Positions 8,262 through 17,330 of a DNA stretch of 36,166 nucleotides are shown piece after piece. Location of the stretch: positions 1 to 36,166 of the forward strand of contig JAADDW010000012.1 of NCBI GenBank assembly GCA_013153715.1, written 5' to 3'. Under the pieces are notes generated by a model. The model was not told where the DNA came from, ran no database searches, and worked only from the letters and a program-made list of their open reading frames with translations. This DNA comes from Campylobacterota bacterium. GTDB taxonomy: Bacteria > Campylobacterota > Campylobacteria > Campylobacterales > Nitratiruptoraceae. The stretch's first letter is position 1. Each line of letters starts with the position of its first letter. A program made the position numbers and the translations under genes.

Positions 8262-9986
8262 ATGTGCGGCATCTTCGGTATCGTTGGAAGGTACGATGAA
8301 GAGCGGGCCCTGAAGGCGGCGGAGACCCTGGCCCACAGGGGTCCCGATCAGAGGGGGATCTCCAAAGGAGAGAACATCTTCCTAGCCCACCAGAGACTGG
8401 CCATTCTCGACCAGACAGCCTCCCAGCCTATGGAGAGGGAGGGGATCCTTCTGGCCTTCAATGGAGAAATCTACAACTACTCCCATTTCGACTCCCCCAA
8501 CGAGGGGGAGACCATTTTGAAGCTCTACTCCCTCATGGGAGAGGAGTTTCCCCGCTACCTGGAGGGAACCTTCGCCATCGCCCTCTGGGAGGGGGGGAGG
8601 CTCCTCCTGATCTCAGACCCCCTGGGGAAGAAACCCCTCTACTACACCGAGAGAGGGGGAGACCTCATCTTCGCCTCGGAGATCAAGGGAATTCTCGCCT
8701 ACACAGGGGGAGCCCCCTTCAACGAGAGGGCCCTCAGCGGCTATCTCTCCTTCGGCTCCCTCCCCAACGGGGAGACCTTCTACAGCGGAATCTTCAGACT
8801 CCCCGCCCGCTCCCTCCTGATCTACCAAGGGGGAAAACTCTCTCTCAAGCGGTACACAACCCTCTTGGAGCGGGAGGAGGGAGATCTCCAGGAGCTCATT
8901 GAGAGGAGTGTGGAAAAGCGGCTCCAAGGGGACCACCCTGTGGCGGCCCTTCTCAGTGGCGGCATAGATAGCTCCCTGGTCAGTGCCATTGCCAAGAGGA
9001 GGCAGGGGGAGCTGACTACCTACTCCATCGGCTACAGGGAGGGGAGGTATAGCGAGCTCCCCTACGCCAGGACGGTAGCCCACCATATCGGGAGCCACCA
9101 CAAAGAGATAATCCTCGATAGGGAGATGTTTCTGGAAGGGTTCGAGAGGATCCTGGACCACTTTGACGAACCTATAGGGGACAGCGCCTCCATCCCCCTC
9201 TGGTTCCTCATGGAGGAGATAGGGAGAGACGGCTTCAAGGTGGTCCTCGGTGGCGAGGGGGGAGACGAACTCTTCCTCGGTTACAGGTACTACTTCGAGA
9301 TGGCAGAACTCCTCAAGGCGAGGGAGTTCAAATACAAAGGGTGGCTCAGAAACTACTTCCGATCCCATTTCAGCCCCAACAGGGAGTGGGAGTGGTACAA
9401 GAGAATCTGGAACGATGAACCCCTCTTTCGGGGGAGCTGTGAGGTCTTCACCGATCTCCAGAAGAACCTGCTCTCCAACAGACCCATCTCCGACGGGGAA
9501 TCCCTGACCTATCTGGAGGAGCTCTTCCAGGAGTGGGAGGAGGCCCAATGGGAAAACCCCTACGATCTCTTCACCTTTATCGACCTGAAGGTACGCCAGG
9601 AGTTCCTCTACCTCCACCGCCTCGATATGGTCGGCATGGCCCACTCTGTCGAAGCCAGAACCCCCCTCCTGGATAGATCCCTCCTTCGGGCTGTCTTCGC
9701 CTCTCCAGATCGGGCGGCAGAACCCAAAGGGCTCTTGAAGAGGGTGGCCGCCCCCTATCTCCCTCCCCAGATCATCAACAGAAAGAAGCGGGGCTTCTCC
9801 TATCCCCACATGGAGTGGCTCAAAAAGAGCGATTATTTGGATAAAATAGCGAAGATAAACGGTGCAACAGGTTTTTTCAGACCGGAGAGGCTCCACTTTC
9901 TCATAGAGGGCGGGAAACGGAATAGATTTTCCCGCCACCTCTGGGTGGTGCTCTCTTTTTTACTCTGGTACGAAAGGAGATTTTGA
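8262..9986 (+). CDS. asnB: Asparagine synthetase (glutamine-hydrolysing)
   Basis: AsnB makes asparagine from aspartate, ATP and glutamine. The 574-residue protein begins MCGIFGIVG, so C2 is the nucleophile of a class II glutamine amidotransferase domain; AHRGPDQRG, AFNGEIYNY and SDPLGKKPLYY are typical of it. The synthetase domain has the pyrophosphate loop SGGIDSS at 232-238 and the downstream GGEGGDELFLGY and VEARTPLLDR motifs. The start codon follows the preceding stop with no gap. Length is typical. Close relatives in polysaccharide or glycopeptide gene clusters also amidate sugars or peptides, but nothing nearby suggests this. Confidence 0.93.
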   Translation: MCGIFGIVGRYDEERALKAAETLAHRGPDQRGISKGENIFLAHQRLAILDQTASQPMEREGILLAFNGEIYNYSHFDSPNEGETILKLYSLMGEEFPRYLEGTFAIALWEGGRLLLISDPLGKKPLYYTERGGDLIFASEIKGILAYTGGAPFNERALSGYLSFGSLPNGETFYSGIFRLPARSLLIYQGGKLSLKRYTTLLEREEGDLQELIERSVEKRLQGDHPVAALLSGGIDSSLVSAIAKRRQGELTTYSIGYREGRYSELPYARTVAHHIGSHHKEIILDREMFLEGFERILDHFDEPIGDSASIPLWFLMEEIGRDGFKVVLGGEGGDELFLGYRYYFEMAELLKAREFKYKGWLRNYFRSHFSPNREWEWYKRIWNDEPLFRGSCEVFTDLQKNLLSNRPISDGESLTYLEELFQEWEEAQWENPYDLFTFIDLKVRQEFLYLHRLDMVGMAHSVEARTPLLDRSLLRAVFASPDRAAEPKGLLKRVAAPYLPPQIINRKKRGFSYPHMEWLKKSDYLDKIAKINGATGFFRPERLHFLIEGGKRNRFSRHLWVVLSFLLWYERRF

Positions 9987-10360
9987 TGCGACTCTTTCTC
10001 TCAATGGTCCCCCTCAATCTCATTCCCATCGCCCTCATCTTTCTCACCCATGTCGGAATAGTTCCCCGTTTCGACGGCTTCAATATGGTCATTGCGGCCC
10101 TCCTCATCTTCACCCTCGCCGTGGAACTCATGAAGTCCAGTATGTTCGCCCTGAGCAGTGGCGCCAGCTGGATCGATTTCTCCATGTCCCTCCTGCTCCT
10201 CCTGGCCCTGGGAGGGTATATGATCTACCTCATCGCCCAGGGGAAGGTGATAGACCCCCTCCTCTGGTTGGGACTGGAGGCCCAGGCCCTCGATGTGATC
10301 GCCGGTTTCTACATAGCTATCACCAACGCCCGGCGGGACATCGGAATGGTGGATAACTGA
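9986..10360 (+). CDS. Small integral membrane protein, four predicted helices
   Basis: The product has 124 residues with four hydrophobic segments: about 3-24 (LFLSMVPLNLIPIALIF), 32-50, 65-88 and 100-115. It ends in a short polar tail (NARRDIGMVDN). The ATG at 9986 shares one base with the asnB stop (TGATG) and has AAAGGAG seven bases upstream; a TTG at 9983 is less likely. The next gene starts with the same kind of junction, so the three genes form one unit. I do not recognise the family; an inner-membrane location is inferred from hydrophobicity only. Confidence 0.78.
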   Translation: MRLFLSMVPLNLIPIALIFLTHVGIVPRFDGFNMVIAALLIFTLAVELMKSSMFALSSGASWIDFSMSLLLLLALGGYMIYLIAQGKVIDPLLWLGLEAQALDVIAGFYIAITNARRDIGMVDN

Positions 10361-11793
10361 TGCGGGCCACCATCTTCACCCTCCTCCTGGCCCTCTCCCT
10401 CTCCGCCTTCCAGCTGGAGAGAGAGGTCACAATAGAGGGGCGCTTCTACTTCACCCCCGCTCTGGCCAACTCCCAGATGGCGGCCTTCGGCTATATCTCC
10501 AAGGTGAGACCGACCCCCGAAGAGGTGGAGAGGGAGCGGAGACTCCTGGAAAGGTTGATCCAGGAAGGGGTAGAACGGGAGTATGGAGGATGGGAGGGGT
10601 TCCGCAAGGAGGTGGAGAGGGGGATAGAAGAGACGGCCCGGGGAGCTCCGTGGTGGCAGAAGATCCTCTTCCCCCCCAAACTGGCGGCCAAAGGGGGATC
10701 CCTCCTCATGGAGGGGCTCCTGAAGGTGGCCCTCACCCATCCCAACTGGTCCAGCCAACCGATAGGAGCTGTAGGGAGAACGGGGATCATTCTCTTTGAC
10801 GAGAAGGGAAATTATACCGACATTCCCCTCGGTATCAACAGCGAGGTTGTCTGGCTCGCCTTCTCCCCAAGGGGCGACTATCTGGCAGTAGAGAGCGATG
10901 CCTCCATAGAGAGGGAGGGGAAGGTGGAGAACGTGGGGAGAATCGACCTCATCGATCTCAGGGAGAAAAGGGTCCTCCACTCCTCCCTCTTCGCCAATTT
11001 GGACCGCCAGATCGCCTTCAGCAGAGATGGAAAGTATCTGGCCTTCATCGCCCACAATCCGAAGAGGTGGTCCCAGAAGGTTCTGAGATTTATAGATGTA
11101 GAGAGGTGGAAGGTCACCGAGAGGGTCCTCCCCTTCGAGAGTCTCAGAATATCGGGGTGGGGACCCGAGGGGAGAAACTACGACCGCCCCTACTTCCTTT
11201 TCACCAAGGAGTCCCATATCTGCCTCCAGACCAAGGACCACTCCATAGAGTGCTACAAAAGGGGCTCCCTCACCCCCTTCTTCCATGTTCGGGGAGGGGG
11301 AGGCTATTTCGACCTCTCCCCAAGGGAGGAGAGACTCTTCGACGACAACGGGAGGGAGTGGAACTACTCGACAGGAGAGCTCCTCCACCGTTACCCCCGC
11401 TTCTCCAAGAACCATCCCCTCTGGCAGGTCCGCTATCTCCAGGATGGGAGACGGGTAGCGGCCGTCGATCTCCTCTACCAGCTCAAACTCTACGGCGACG
11501 GCAAGGTTCTAGCCCAATTCACCAGGCTCTCCTCCCTCAACGGCCCCCAGATCATCTTCCCCGATCCGGAGGACCGCTACATCTACGGCTTTGCCGCCGA
11601 TGGGGATAGGTACATAAGCTACAGAGGGGGACTCCGCCGACAGAAGAAAAGGGTGAGGGTCTATCGGATAGGCGACCTCAAGCCGATCTTCGATGTACGG
11701 TTTGAGAAGGGGAGTGCCGTCGATGGGACAGCAACGGCAGAGAGACTCTTCGTCAGCGGTTTCGATTCCATCAGAATCTACAGGGTCAAGTGA
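10360..11793 (+). CDS. Exported beta-propeller (WD40-like) protein of unknown function
   Basis: This 477-residue protein has a short signal peptide ([15 protein letters not shown]) and so is predicted to be periplasmic or outer-membrane associated. A charged helical stretch follows (about 45-110, [18 protein letters not shown]). From about 130 onward it shows repeated beta strands with propeller-type phrases such as [30 protein letters not shown] and [13 protein letters not shown]. Strict WD40 GH...WD repeats are not seen, so it is a degenerate propeller of about six or seven blades. It is coupled to the preceding membrane protein by TGATG and converges with dcd, overlapping its end by 8 bases. 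No specific function can be assigned. Confidence 0.8.
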   Translation: MRATIFTLLLALSLSAFQLEREVTIEGRFYFTPALANSQMAAFGYISKVRPTPEEVERERRLLERLIQEGVEREYGGWEGFRKEVERGIEETARGAPWWQKILFPPKLAAKGGSLLMEGLLKVALTHPNWSSQPIGAVGRTGIILFDEKGNYTDIPLGINSEVVWLAFSPRGDYLAVESDASIEREGKVENVGRIDLIDLREKRVLHSSLFANLDRQIAFSRDGKYLAFIAHNPKRWSQKVLRFIDVERWKVTERVLPFESLRISGWGPEGRNYDRPYFLFTKESHICLQTKDHSIECYKRGSLTPFFHVRGGGGYFDLSPREERLFDDNGREWNYSTGELLHRYPRFSKNHPLWQVRYLQDGRRVAAVDLLYQLKLYGDGKVLAQFTRLSSLNGPQIIFPDPEDRYIYGFAADGDRYISYRGGLRRQKKRVRVYRIGDLKPIFDVRFEKGSAVDGTATAERLFVSGFDSIRIYRVK

Positions 11794-12346
11794 GGATCCT
11801 GGGGAGGGTAATTCCCCTCTGGTACTGGTACTTCCCCGCCTTATCCCTGTAACTCACCTCGCACTCCTCATCTCCCTCGAAGAAGAGGACTTGGGCGATC
11901 CCCTCGTTGGCGTAGATTTTGGCGGGGAGGGGGGTTGTGTTGGAGATCTCTATTGTGATGTGGCCCTCAAATTCGGGCTCAAAGGGGGTCACATTGACAA
12001 TGATACCGCACCGGGCATAGGTGCTCTTCCCGACACAGATGGCGAGAACATTTCGGGGGATCCTGAAATACTCGACAGTTCGGGCCAGGGTGAAGGAGTT
12101 GGGAGGGACGATACAGACCTCTCCCTTGAAATCGACGACATTCCGCTCGTCGAACCTCTTGGGATCGACCACTTCGGCATTGACATTGGTGAAGATTTTA
12201 AACTCGTCACTCACCCGAATATCATAGCCGTAACTGCTGAGTCCGTAGCTGATGACCCCCTTCCCTACCTGTTCCTCACAGAAAGGCTCTATCATTCTGT
12301 CCCGGAGCGCCCGCTCCCGGATCCACCGATCCCCTTTGAGACCCAT
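11786..12346 (-). CDS. dcd: dCTP deaminase
   Basis: Dcd deaminates dCTP to dUTP, the precursor of dTTP. The 186-residue protein closely follows the Helicobacter/Campylobacter sequence: the start [14 protein letters not shown], the SSYGYDIRV motif, [24 protein letters not shown] with the active-site region, and ISNTT...NEGIAQVLF. The start is given by this conserved beginning; GGGAGGAG lies very close to the ATG. The gene is transcribed from a strong divergent promoter shared with accB and its 3' end overlaps the end of the propeller gene. There is no dUTPase motif in the protein, so it appears monofunctional. Confidence 0.96.
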   Translation of the reverse strand: MGLKGDRWIRERALRDRMIEPFCEEQVGKGVISYGLSSYGYDIRVSDEFKIFTNVNAEVVDPKRFDERNVVDFKGEVCIVPPNSFTLARTVEYFRIPRNVLAICVGKSTYARCGIIVNVTPFEPEFEGHITIEISNTTPLPAKIYANEGIAQVLFFEGDEECEVSYRDKAGKYQYQRGITLPRILT

Positions 12347-12371
12347 CTCCTCCCTTAAAGAAATTTTTGCT

Positions 12372-12401
12372 ATTATAGCACAAGATATAATTTCTAGTCA
12401 G
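12372..12401 (-). promoter_or_regulatory. dcd promoter (CTGACT - 18 - TATAAT)
   Basis: On the minus strand a perfect TATAAT at 12377-12372 is preceded, after 18 bases, by CTGACT (4 of 6 to TTGACA) at 12401-12396. The transcription start would fall near 12365, about 19 bases before the dcd ATG. The -10 lies within the palindrome GCTATTATAGC (12370-12379 region). The promoter interleaves with the accB -10 on the other strand, so polymerases at the two sites should exclude one another. Confidence 0.65.
12386..12391 (+). promoter_or_regulatory. -10 box of the accB-accC-trkA-trkH promoter
   Basis: A perfect TATAAT lies 18 bases before the accB ATG, predicting a very short leader of about 12 bases that just contains the Shine-Dalgarno AGGAGA. 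The -35 region is only a T-rich run around 12364-12368. It faces away from and overlaps the dcd promoter. Confidence 0.6.
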
Positions 12402-12409
12402 GAGATGCG

Positions 12410-12862
12410 ATGAACCTCAAAGAGATTAAAGAACTGATTCGAGTTTTTGACAAAAGTGGACTCTCTAAACTGAAACTGAAAAAAGATGATTTCGAGATCG
12501 CCATGCAGAAAGGGGAGAGCGCTCCTCTCCCCTCCCCCCAACCCCCCCAGCACTCCCAACCCCTTCCCCCCCAGCCCCTCCCCCAGAATGAAGGGGAGCA
12601 GGAGAAGCGGGAGAGTGTGAAAGGGGAGTATATCACCTCCCCCATGGTCGGCACCTTCTACAGGGCTCCCAGTCCCGACAGCCCTCCCTTCGTCAAAGTG
12701 GGGGATAAGGTCTCCAAAGGGGAGACCCTCTGTATTATTGAGGCCATGAAGATATTCAATGAGATTGAGGCCGAATTTGACTGCAAAATCCTCGAAATTC
12801 TCGTGGAAGATGGGCAACCTGTCGAGTATGACATGCCCCTCTTCCTAGTCGAGAGGTTGTGA
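12410..12862 (+). CDS. accB: Biotin carboxyl carrier protein of acetyl-CoA carboxylase
   Basis: AccB carries biotin for acetyl-CoA carboxylase, the first step of fatty-acid synthesis. The 150-residue protein has the usual N-terminal helix ([21 protein letters not shown]), a proline/glutamine-rich linker (about 37-66), and the biotinyl domain from [20 protein letters not shown] to the end. The biotin-accepting lysine is K114 in the canonical EAMK motif. The linker is encoded by a long C-rich tract. AGGAGA precedes the ATG. accC follows with a one-base overlap, a standard pairing. Biotin could come from the bioB product encoded at 2744-3583. Confidence 0.96.
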   Translation: MNLKEIKELIRVFDKSGLSKLKLKKDDFEIAMQKGESAPLPSPQPPQHSQPLPPQPLPQNEGEQEKRESVKGEYITSPMVGTFYRAPSPDSPPFVKVGDKVSKGETLCIIEAMKIFNEIEAEFDCKILEILVEDGQPVEYDMPLFLVERL

Positions 12863-14205
12863 TGGGGAAGATAGAACGCATTCTCATCGCCAACAGGGGA
12901 GAGATAGCCCTCAGGGCTATTAGAACGATCAAGGAGATGGGGAAGAAGGCGATCGCCGTCTATTCCACAGCCGATCGGGGGGCCCACTACTTGAAACTGG
13001 CCGATGCCGCTATCTGTATTGGAGGGGAGAAGAGTAGCGAGAGCTACCTCAACATTCCCGCCATCATCAGCGCCGCAGAGATCGCCCAGGCCGACGGAAT
13101 ATTTCCGGGTTACGGCTTCCTCAGTGAAAACCAGCAGTTTGTCGAGATCTGCAACCTCCACGGTATCACCTTCATAGGCCCGACCTTGGAGGTGATGCAG
13201 TTGATGAGCGACAAATCCAAGGCCAAGGAGGTGATGAAGGCGGCCGGAGTTCCCGTCGTACCAGGGAGCGATGGAGCCATTAGAGATGTGGAGGAGGCCA
13301 AGAGGATCGCCCGGAAGATTGGTTACCCCGTCATTCTCAAAGCGGCGGCAGGAGGGGGAGGAAAGGGTATGAGGGTTGTCGAAGATGAGAGCTACATCGA
13401 GACCGCCTTCCTGGCCGCCGAGAGTGAGGCCATCAGCTCCTTCGGCGACGGAACGATCTATATGGAAAAGTTCATCAGGAACCCTCGCCATATTGAGGTC
13501 CAGCTCCTGGGAGACTCCTACGGCAATGTGGTCCACCTGGGAGAGCGGGACTGCTCCCTCCAGCGCCGCCACCAGAAGATGGTGGAGGAATCTCCGGCCA
13601 CCCTCTTGAGCCAAGAGAGACGGAGGGAGCTCCTCAAGACGGCGGTCAAGGCGGCGGAAGCCATCGGCTATCAGGGGGCGGGAACCATCGAGTTCCTCGT
13701 CGACTCCCAGCAGAATTTCTATTTTATGGAGATGAATACCCGCCTCCAGGTGGAGCACCCTGTCAGCGAAATGGTGAGCGGTATCGATATTATCCAATGG
13801 ATGATCCGGATAGCCGAGGGCGAGCGGCTCTTCCCCCAGGAGAGCGTGGAGCTCAAGGGGCACGCCATCGAGTGCCGCATCAATGCCGAGGACCCTGTCA
13901 AATTTATTCCGAGCCCCGGAAAGATCCAGAGCTGGATCGCCCCCGGAGGGAAAGATGTCCGGCTCGATACCCATGTCCACTGTAACTATATCGTCCCTCC
14001 CTACTACGACTCGATGATAGCCAAACTGATTGTCTGGGGAAGGGATAGGGAGGAGGCCATCGCCAAGATGAGGAGGGCCCTCCAGGAGTTCGAGGTGGGG
14101 GGGATCAAGACCACCATAGAGTTCCATAGGAAGATGATGGAGAACCCAGACTTCATCTCCAACAGGTTTGATACCAAATATATTGATGAACACTATCTCA
14201 ATTAG
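12862..14205 (+). CDS. accC: Biotin carboxylase subunit of acetyl-CoA carboxylase
   Basis: AccC carboxylates the biotin on AccB using ATP and bicarbonate. The product of about 447 residues starts IERILIANRGEIALRAIRT, has the ATP-grasp glycine loop AAAGGGGKGM, the HIEVQLLGD and ERDCSLQRRHQK motifs, EMNTRLQVEHPVSE in the active site, and RINAEDP in the C-terminal domain. The ATG at 12862 shares one base with the accB stop; a GTG three bases earlier is the alternative. Length is typical for free-standing biotin carboxylase rather than a fused pyruvate carboxylase. Confidence 0.96.
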   Translation: MGKIERILIANRGEIALRAIRTIKEMGKKAIAVYSTADRGAHYLKLADAAICIGGEKSSESYLNIPAIISAAEIAQADGIFPGYGFLSENQQFVEICNLHGITFIGPTLEVMQLMSDKSKAKEVMKAAGVPVVPGSDGAIRDVEEAKRIARKIGYPVILKAAAGGGGKGMRVVEDESYIETAFLAAESEAISSFGDGTIYMEKFIRNPRHIEVQLLGDSYGNVVHLGERDCSLQRRHQKMVEESPATLLSQERRRELLKTAVKAAEAIGYQGAGTIEFLVDSQQNFYFMEMNTRLQVEHPVSEMVSGIDIIQWMIRIAEGERLFPQESVELKGHAIECRINAEDPVKFIPSPGKIQSWIAPGGKDVRLDTHVHCNYIVPPYYDSMIAKLIVWGRDREEAIAKMRRALQEFEVGGIKTTIEFHRKMMENPDFISNRFDTKYIDEHYLN

Positions 14206-14218
14206 TTAGTCGGCGGGG

Positions 14219-15523
14219 ATGGAAATTCTCATTGCAGGGGCGGGGCAGGTAGGCTACAGATTGGCAAAGACCCTCTCCCTCAAAAACAATGTTTACATCA
14301 TCGATAAAAACAGGGAGGCCCTCTCCCACCTCCTGGAGACCATCGATATTCTGACAATTTACGGAGATATTGAGGATCCAGACACCTACAGGGAGCTCAG
14401 AGAGCGGGAGTTCCATATCTTCATAGCCGTCACAGATAGCGACGAGGCCAACATCCTCTCGACCCTCATAGCCACAGACGCCATCCAGATAGGGAAGAAG
14501 ATTATACGGCTCAGAAACCCCTATTTCGCCAAGAGCTCCCTGGCAACCAGGCTAGCCATTACCGAGGCTGTCTTCCCCTTTATCGCCACGGCCGACTCCT
14601 TTCGGCTCCTCCTGGACTTTCCCCTAGCCAACAATGTCAAGGAGATCCCTTTCAGCAACTATCTCCTCCTCTCCGTCCAGGCTTCGGCCCCCCTTATCGA
14701 GAGATATGAGGAGATCCGCTCCTCCCAGGTGGTGGCCGTCGCCTTCGAGAGGGAGAAGGAGCTCCACCTCCCCTCGGGAGAGGTGAGGGAGGGGGATCTC
14801 ATCTACCTCTTCGGCTCTCCATCGGCCCTGAAGACCATCTCAACCCGACTCAACAGCCGCCCCTTCAGCTCCATCAAGAGAGTCGCCCTCTTCGGAGGAG
14901 ACCCTGTCGCCCTGGAGATCGCCCAGAGACTTCTGGCCCGGGGGATTCAGCTCAAACTCATAGAGGAGGACCCCGAACGGTGCAGAAAGGCCCACGAACT
15001 CCTCCAGGGGAGGGCGACAGTCATTAACTCCAAGTATAGCCAACACACCATCTTCCAGGAGGAGAGCCTCCACCACGCAGATATGGTCATCGCCACCAGC
15101 AGTAACGACGAGGAGAATATTATCAAGTGCCTCGAAGCCAAGGAGTACGGGATCGGGAGGACAATCGCCATCAACAACAACCATGAGTACTACGACCTCA
15201 TGCACAAACTCTCCATAGTCCCCATTCGGGGCCCCAAAATGAGCGCCTACTACCAGATATTGGAGAAGATCGCCTCTAGCAAGGTGATCAGTGAGAAGCA
15301 CTACTGCGGAGGGAGGGGGAGCCTCTTTGTCAGAAAGGTCTTTCCCGACTCTCCCCTCATCGGGAGGAGGGTGAAGCCTCCCAAATTTGAGGCCCTCCTC
15401 CTCATCGTTCGGGAGGGGAGAATAGAGGAGCCCTCCCTTCCCCTCCGAGAGGGGGATCTCATTCTCATCTTCACCCGGAGTGACTACGAAGAAGAGGCCC
15501 AAGAGTGGATCTACAATCTCTGA
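14219..15523 (+). CDS. trkA: Trk potassium uptake regulatory subunit
   Basis: TrkA forms the cytoplasmic gating ring of the Trk K+ uptake system. The 434-residue protein contains two RCK units. The first has a proper nucleotide-binding motif (GAGQVGYRLA at 7-16) followed by D34 at the end of the second strand (YIID), which fits NAD(H) binding. The second has a degenerate glycine motif (GGDPVALEIA). Each unit is followed by a TrkA-C-like domain; the last ends at LREGDLILIF. The gene starts 13 bases after accC and its 3' end overlaps trkH, encoding the pore. Linking acc and trk genes in one operon is not a functional statement that I can support. Confidence 0.93.
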   Translation: MEILIAGAGQVGYRLAKTLSLKNNVYIIDKNREALSHLLETIDILTIYGDIEDPDTYRELREREFHIFIAVTDSDEANILSTLIATDAIQIGKKIIRLRNPYFAKSSLATRLAITEAVFPFIATADSFRLLLDFPLANNVKEIPFSNYLLLSVQASAPLIERYEEIRSSQVVAVAFEREKELHLPSGEVREGDLIYLFGSPSALKTISTRLNSRPFSSIKRVALFGGDPVALEIAQRLLARGIQLKLIEEDPERCRKAHELLQGRATVINSKYSQHTIFQEESLHHADMVIATSSNDEENIIKCLEAKEYGIGRTIAINNNHEYYDLMHKLSIVPIRGPKMSAYYQILEKIASSKVISEKHYCGGRGSLFVRKVFPDSPLIGRRVKPPKFEALLLIVREGRIEEPSLPLREGDLILIFTRSDYEEEAQEWIYNL

Positions 15524-16959
15524 AGAGGGTGGTCAAATTCCTCTCCATCATCGGAATCGTCATCTCCCTCTTCCTCCTCCTCCCGACGGCCACAGGCTAT
15601 ATCTACAACGAGGAGGTCCTCCCCTTCGCCCTCTTCAACCTCTCCCTCCTGGCAGGAAACGGCCTCCTCCTCTTCCTCTTGAGGAGCACCCCCCTCACCA
15701 TGACTATTAAGGAGGGTATCCTCGCCGTCAATCTGGTCTGGATCCTCCTCGGCCTTGTGGGAGGGATAGCCTTCTGCCTCGGATCGGAGATAACCCTCGC
15801 CCAGGGCTTCTTCGAGGCGGTCAGCGGTTTCACGACCACAGGGGCCACAATCTATACAGAGATCGAAGCCCTCCCCCACTACCTCCTCCTCTTCCGCTCC
15901 CTCACCCACTGGCTCGGGGGTATGGGGATCGTCGTCCTCGGAGTCGGTCTCCTCAACCTCATCAACCCTACAGGCTCCCTCACCCTCTTCAGATCGGAGT
16001 CGACCGGGATCACTCTGGAGAAGCTGACTCCGAAAATCAGGGATACCGCCCTGCGGCTCTGGGGGATCTATCTCCTCCTGACGGTTGCCGATCTCCTCCT
16101 CCTGAAGGTGGGGGGCATGGACCTCTTCGATGGGATTAACCACGCCTTCAGCACCATCTCTACAGGGGGATTCTCCACAAAGAGTAGCTCCCTGGGCTAC
16201 TGGGAGAAGAACTACTATATCCTCTGGGTCACCACCCTCTTCATGGTGGTCAGCGCCATCAACTTCATCGCCCACCTGAGGGCCCTCAACGGAGATTTTC
16301 GGGGCTACAGGAGCGAGGAGGTGGTCTGGTTCCTCGCCATCTTCTCCCTCCTCTCCCTGATCCTCACGGTAGTCCACATAGTGGAGGGGAGGGATACCCC
16401 ATTCCACTCTCTGACCCACTCCTTCTTCACAATAGCCTCCATTATGACAACAACTGGCTTCGCCTCCACCGATTACTCCCAGTGGTCCAGCCTCGCCATA
16501 GCCACCATCTTTATCCCCATGTTCATCGGAGGGAATGCCGGAAGTACAGCGGGAGGGGTCAAGGTGATACGGTATATTGTCCTCTTCAAAACCCTCTCCT
16601 CCCAGATCAAACAGCTCCTCCACCCCAAGGCGGTAACAGGAATATATATCGACGGCAGTCGGATTCGGGGGAAGATAGTGGCCAGCGTCACAGGTCTCTT
16701 CTTCCTCTTCACCATGACCCTCTTCCTCCTCACCCTCTACCTCTTTGCAGAGGGTTACGACTTCCTCACCTCCTTCAGCGCCTCCCTGGCAGTGGTGGGG
16801 AATATCGGCCCCGGCTTCGGCCATGTGGGACCTGCCGATAACTTCTCCCTCTTCACCGATACCCAAAAGGTCATTTTGGCAATAGCGATGATCATCGGTC
16901 GGCTGGAGTTCTACACCTTCATACTCCTCTTCAGCAGGGAGTTCTGGAAGAGATTCTAG
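15505..16959 (+). CDS. trkH: Trk potassium uptake membrane subunit
   Basis: TrkH is the K+-conducting membrane protein. Four pore segments can be seen, each with its filter motif: TTTGATIYTE, STISTGGFSTK, TTTGFASTDYSQW and NIGPGFGHV. The membrane helices between them fill the 484-residue sequence. The start used is a GTG at 15505, overlapping the end of trkA by 19 bases; GTG at 15529 (VVKFLS) is a serious alternative because it lies closer to the first helix and is preceded by GAAGAGG. The gene converges with the receiver gene on the other strand and their ends overlap by 4 bases, leaving no room for a terminator. Confidence 0.93.
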   Translation: MDLQSLKRVVKFLSIIGIVISLFLLLPTATGYIYNEEVLPFALFNLSLLAGNGLLLFLLRSTPLTMTIKEGILAVNLVWILLGLVGGIAFCLGSEITLAQGFFEAVSGFTTTGATIYTEIEALPHYLLLFRSLTHWLGGMGIVVLGVGLLNLINPTGSLTLFRSESTGITLEKLTPKIRDTALRLWGIYLLLTVADLLLLKVGGMDLFDGINHAFSTISTGGFSTKSSSLGYWEKNYYILWVTTLFMVVSAINFIAHLRALNGDFRGYRSEEVVWFLAIFSLLSLILTVVHIVEGRDTPFHSLTHSFFTIASIMTTTGFASTDYSQWSSLAIATIFIPMFIGGNAGSTAGGVKVIRYIVLFKTLSSQIKQLLHPKAVTGIYIDGSRIRGKIVASVTGLFFLFTMTLFLLTLYLFAEGYDFLTSFSASLAVVGNIGPGFGHVGPADNFSLFTDTQKVILAIAMIIGRLEFYTFILLFSREFWKRF

Positions 16960-17330
16960 AGCCCCCCATACTTCTCTATCTTCTCGAAGATCTTCTCCTC
17001 GGTGATGGGTTTGTTGATGAAATCATTGGCCCCCGCCTCAATGGCTTTGATCTTCTGGGTATCGTCGGTACTGAAAACGATGATCGGAATACTCTTGAAC
17101 CGGGGATCCCTCTTCATAAACTCCACCATCTGGATCCCATCGACCTTGGGCATGATTATATCGAGGAAGACCATATCCACATCGGGATCTCTCCCAAGGA
17201 CCTCCAGGGCCTCCTCCCCATCTTTTGCCCCTATCGCCTCATAGACAGCCGGATGTTTTTCGAGAATTTTCTTCAAGAGTGTCCTGCTCACCCCATCGTC
17301 ATCGACATAGAGAACTTTCAACTCTTTCAT
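16956..17330 (-). CDS. Single-domain CheY-like response regulator
   Basis: The 124-residue protein consists of one receiver domain. The acidic pair D10/D11 (YVDDDG), phospho-acceptor D57 (VFLDIIMP), switch S87 (VFSTDD) and K107 (INKPI) are all present, so it should be phosphorylatable. There is no output domain. Its start overlaps the end of the hybrid kinase gene by 4 bases, so the kinase is its likely partner. Nothing here resembles chemotaxis genes, so I do not call it cheY; it may act as a phosphate acceptor or as an output through protein contact. Confidence 0.93.
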   Translation of the reverse strand: MKELKVLYVDDDGVSRTLLKKILEKHPAVYEAIGAKDGEEALEVLGRDPDVDMVFLDIIMPKVDGIQMVEFMKRDPRFKSIPIIVFSTDDTQKIKAIEAGANDFINKPITEEKIFEKIEKYGGL

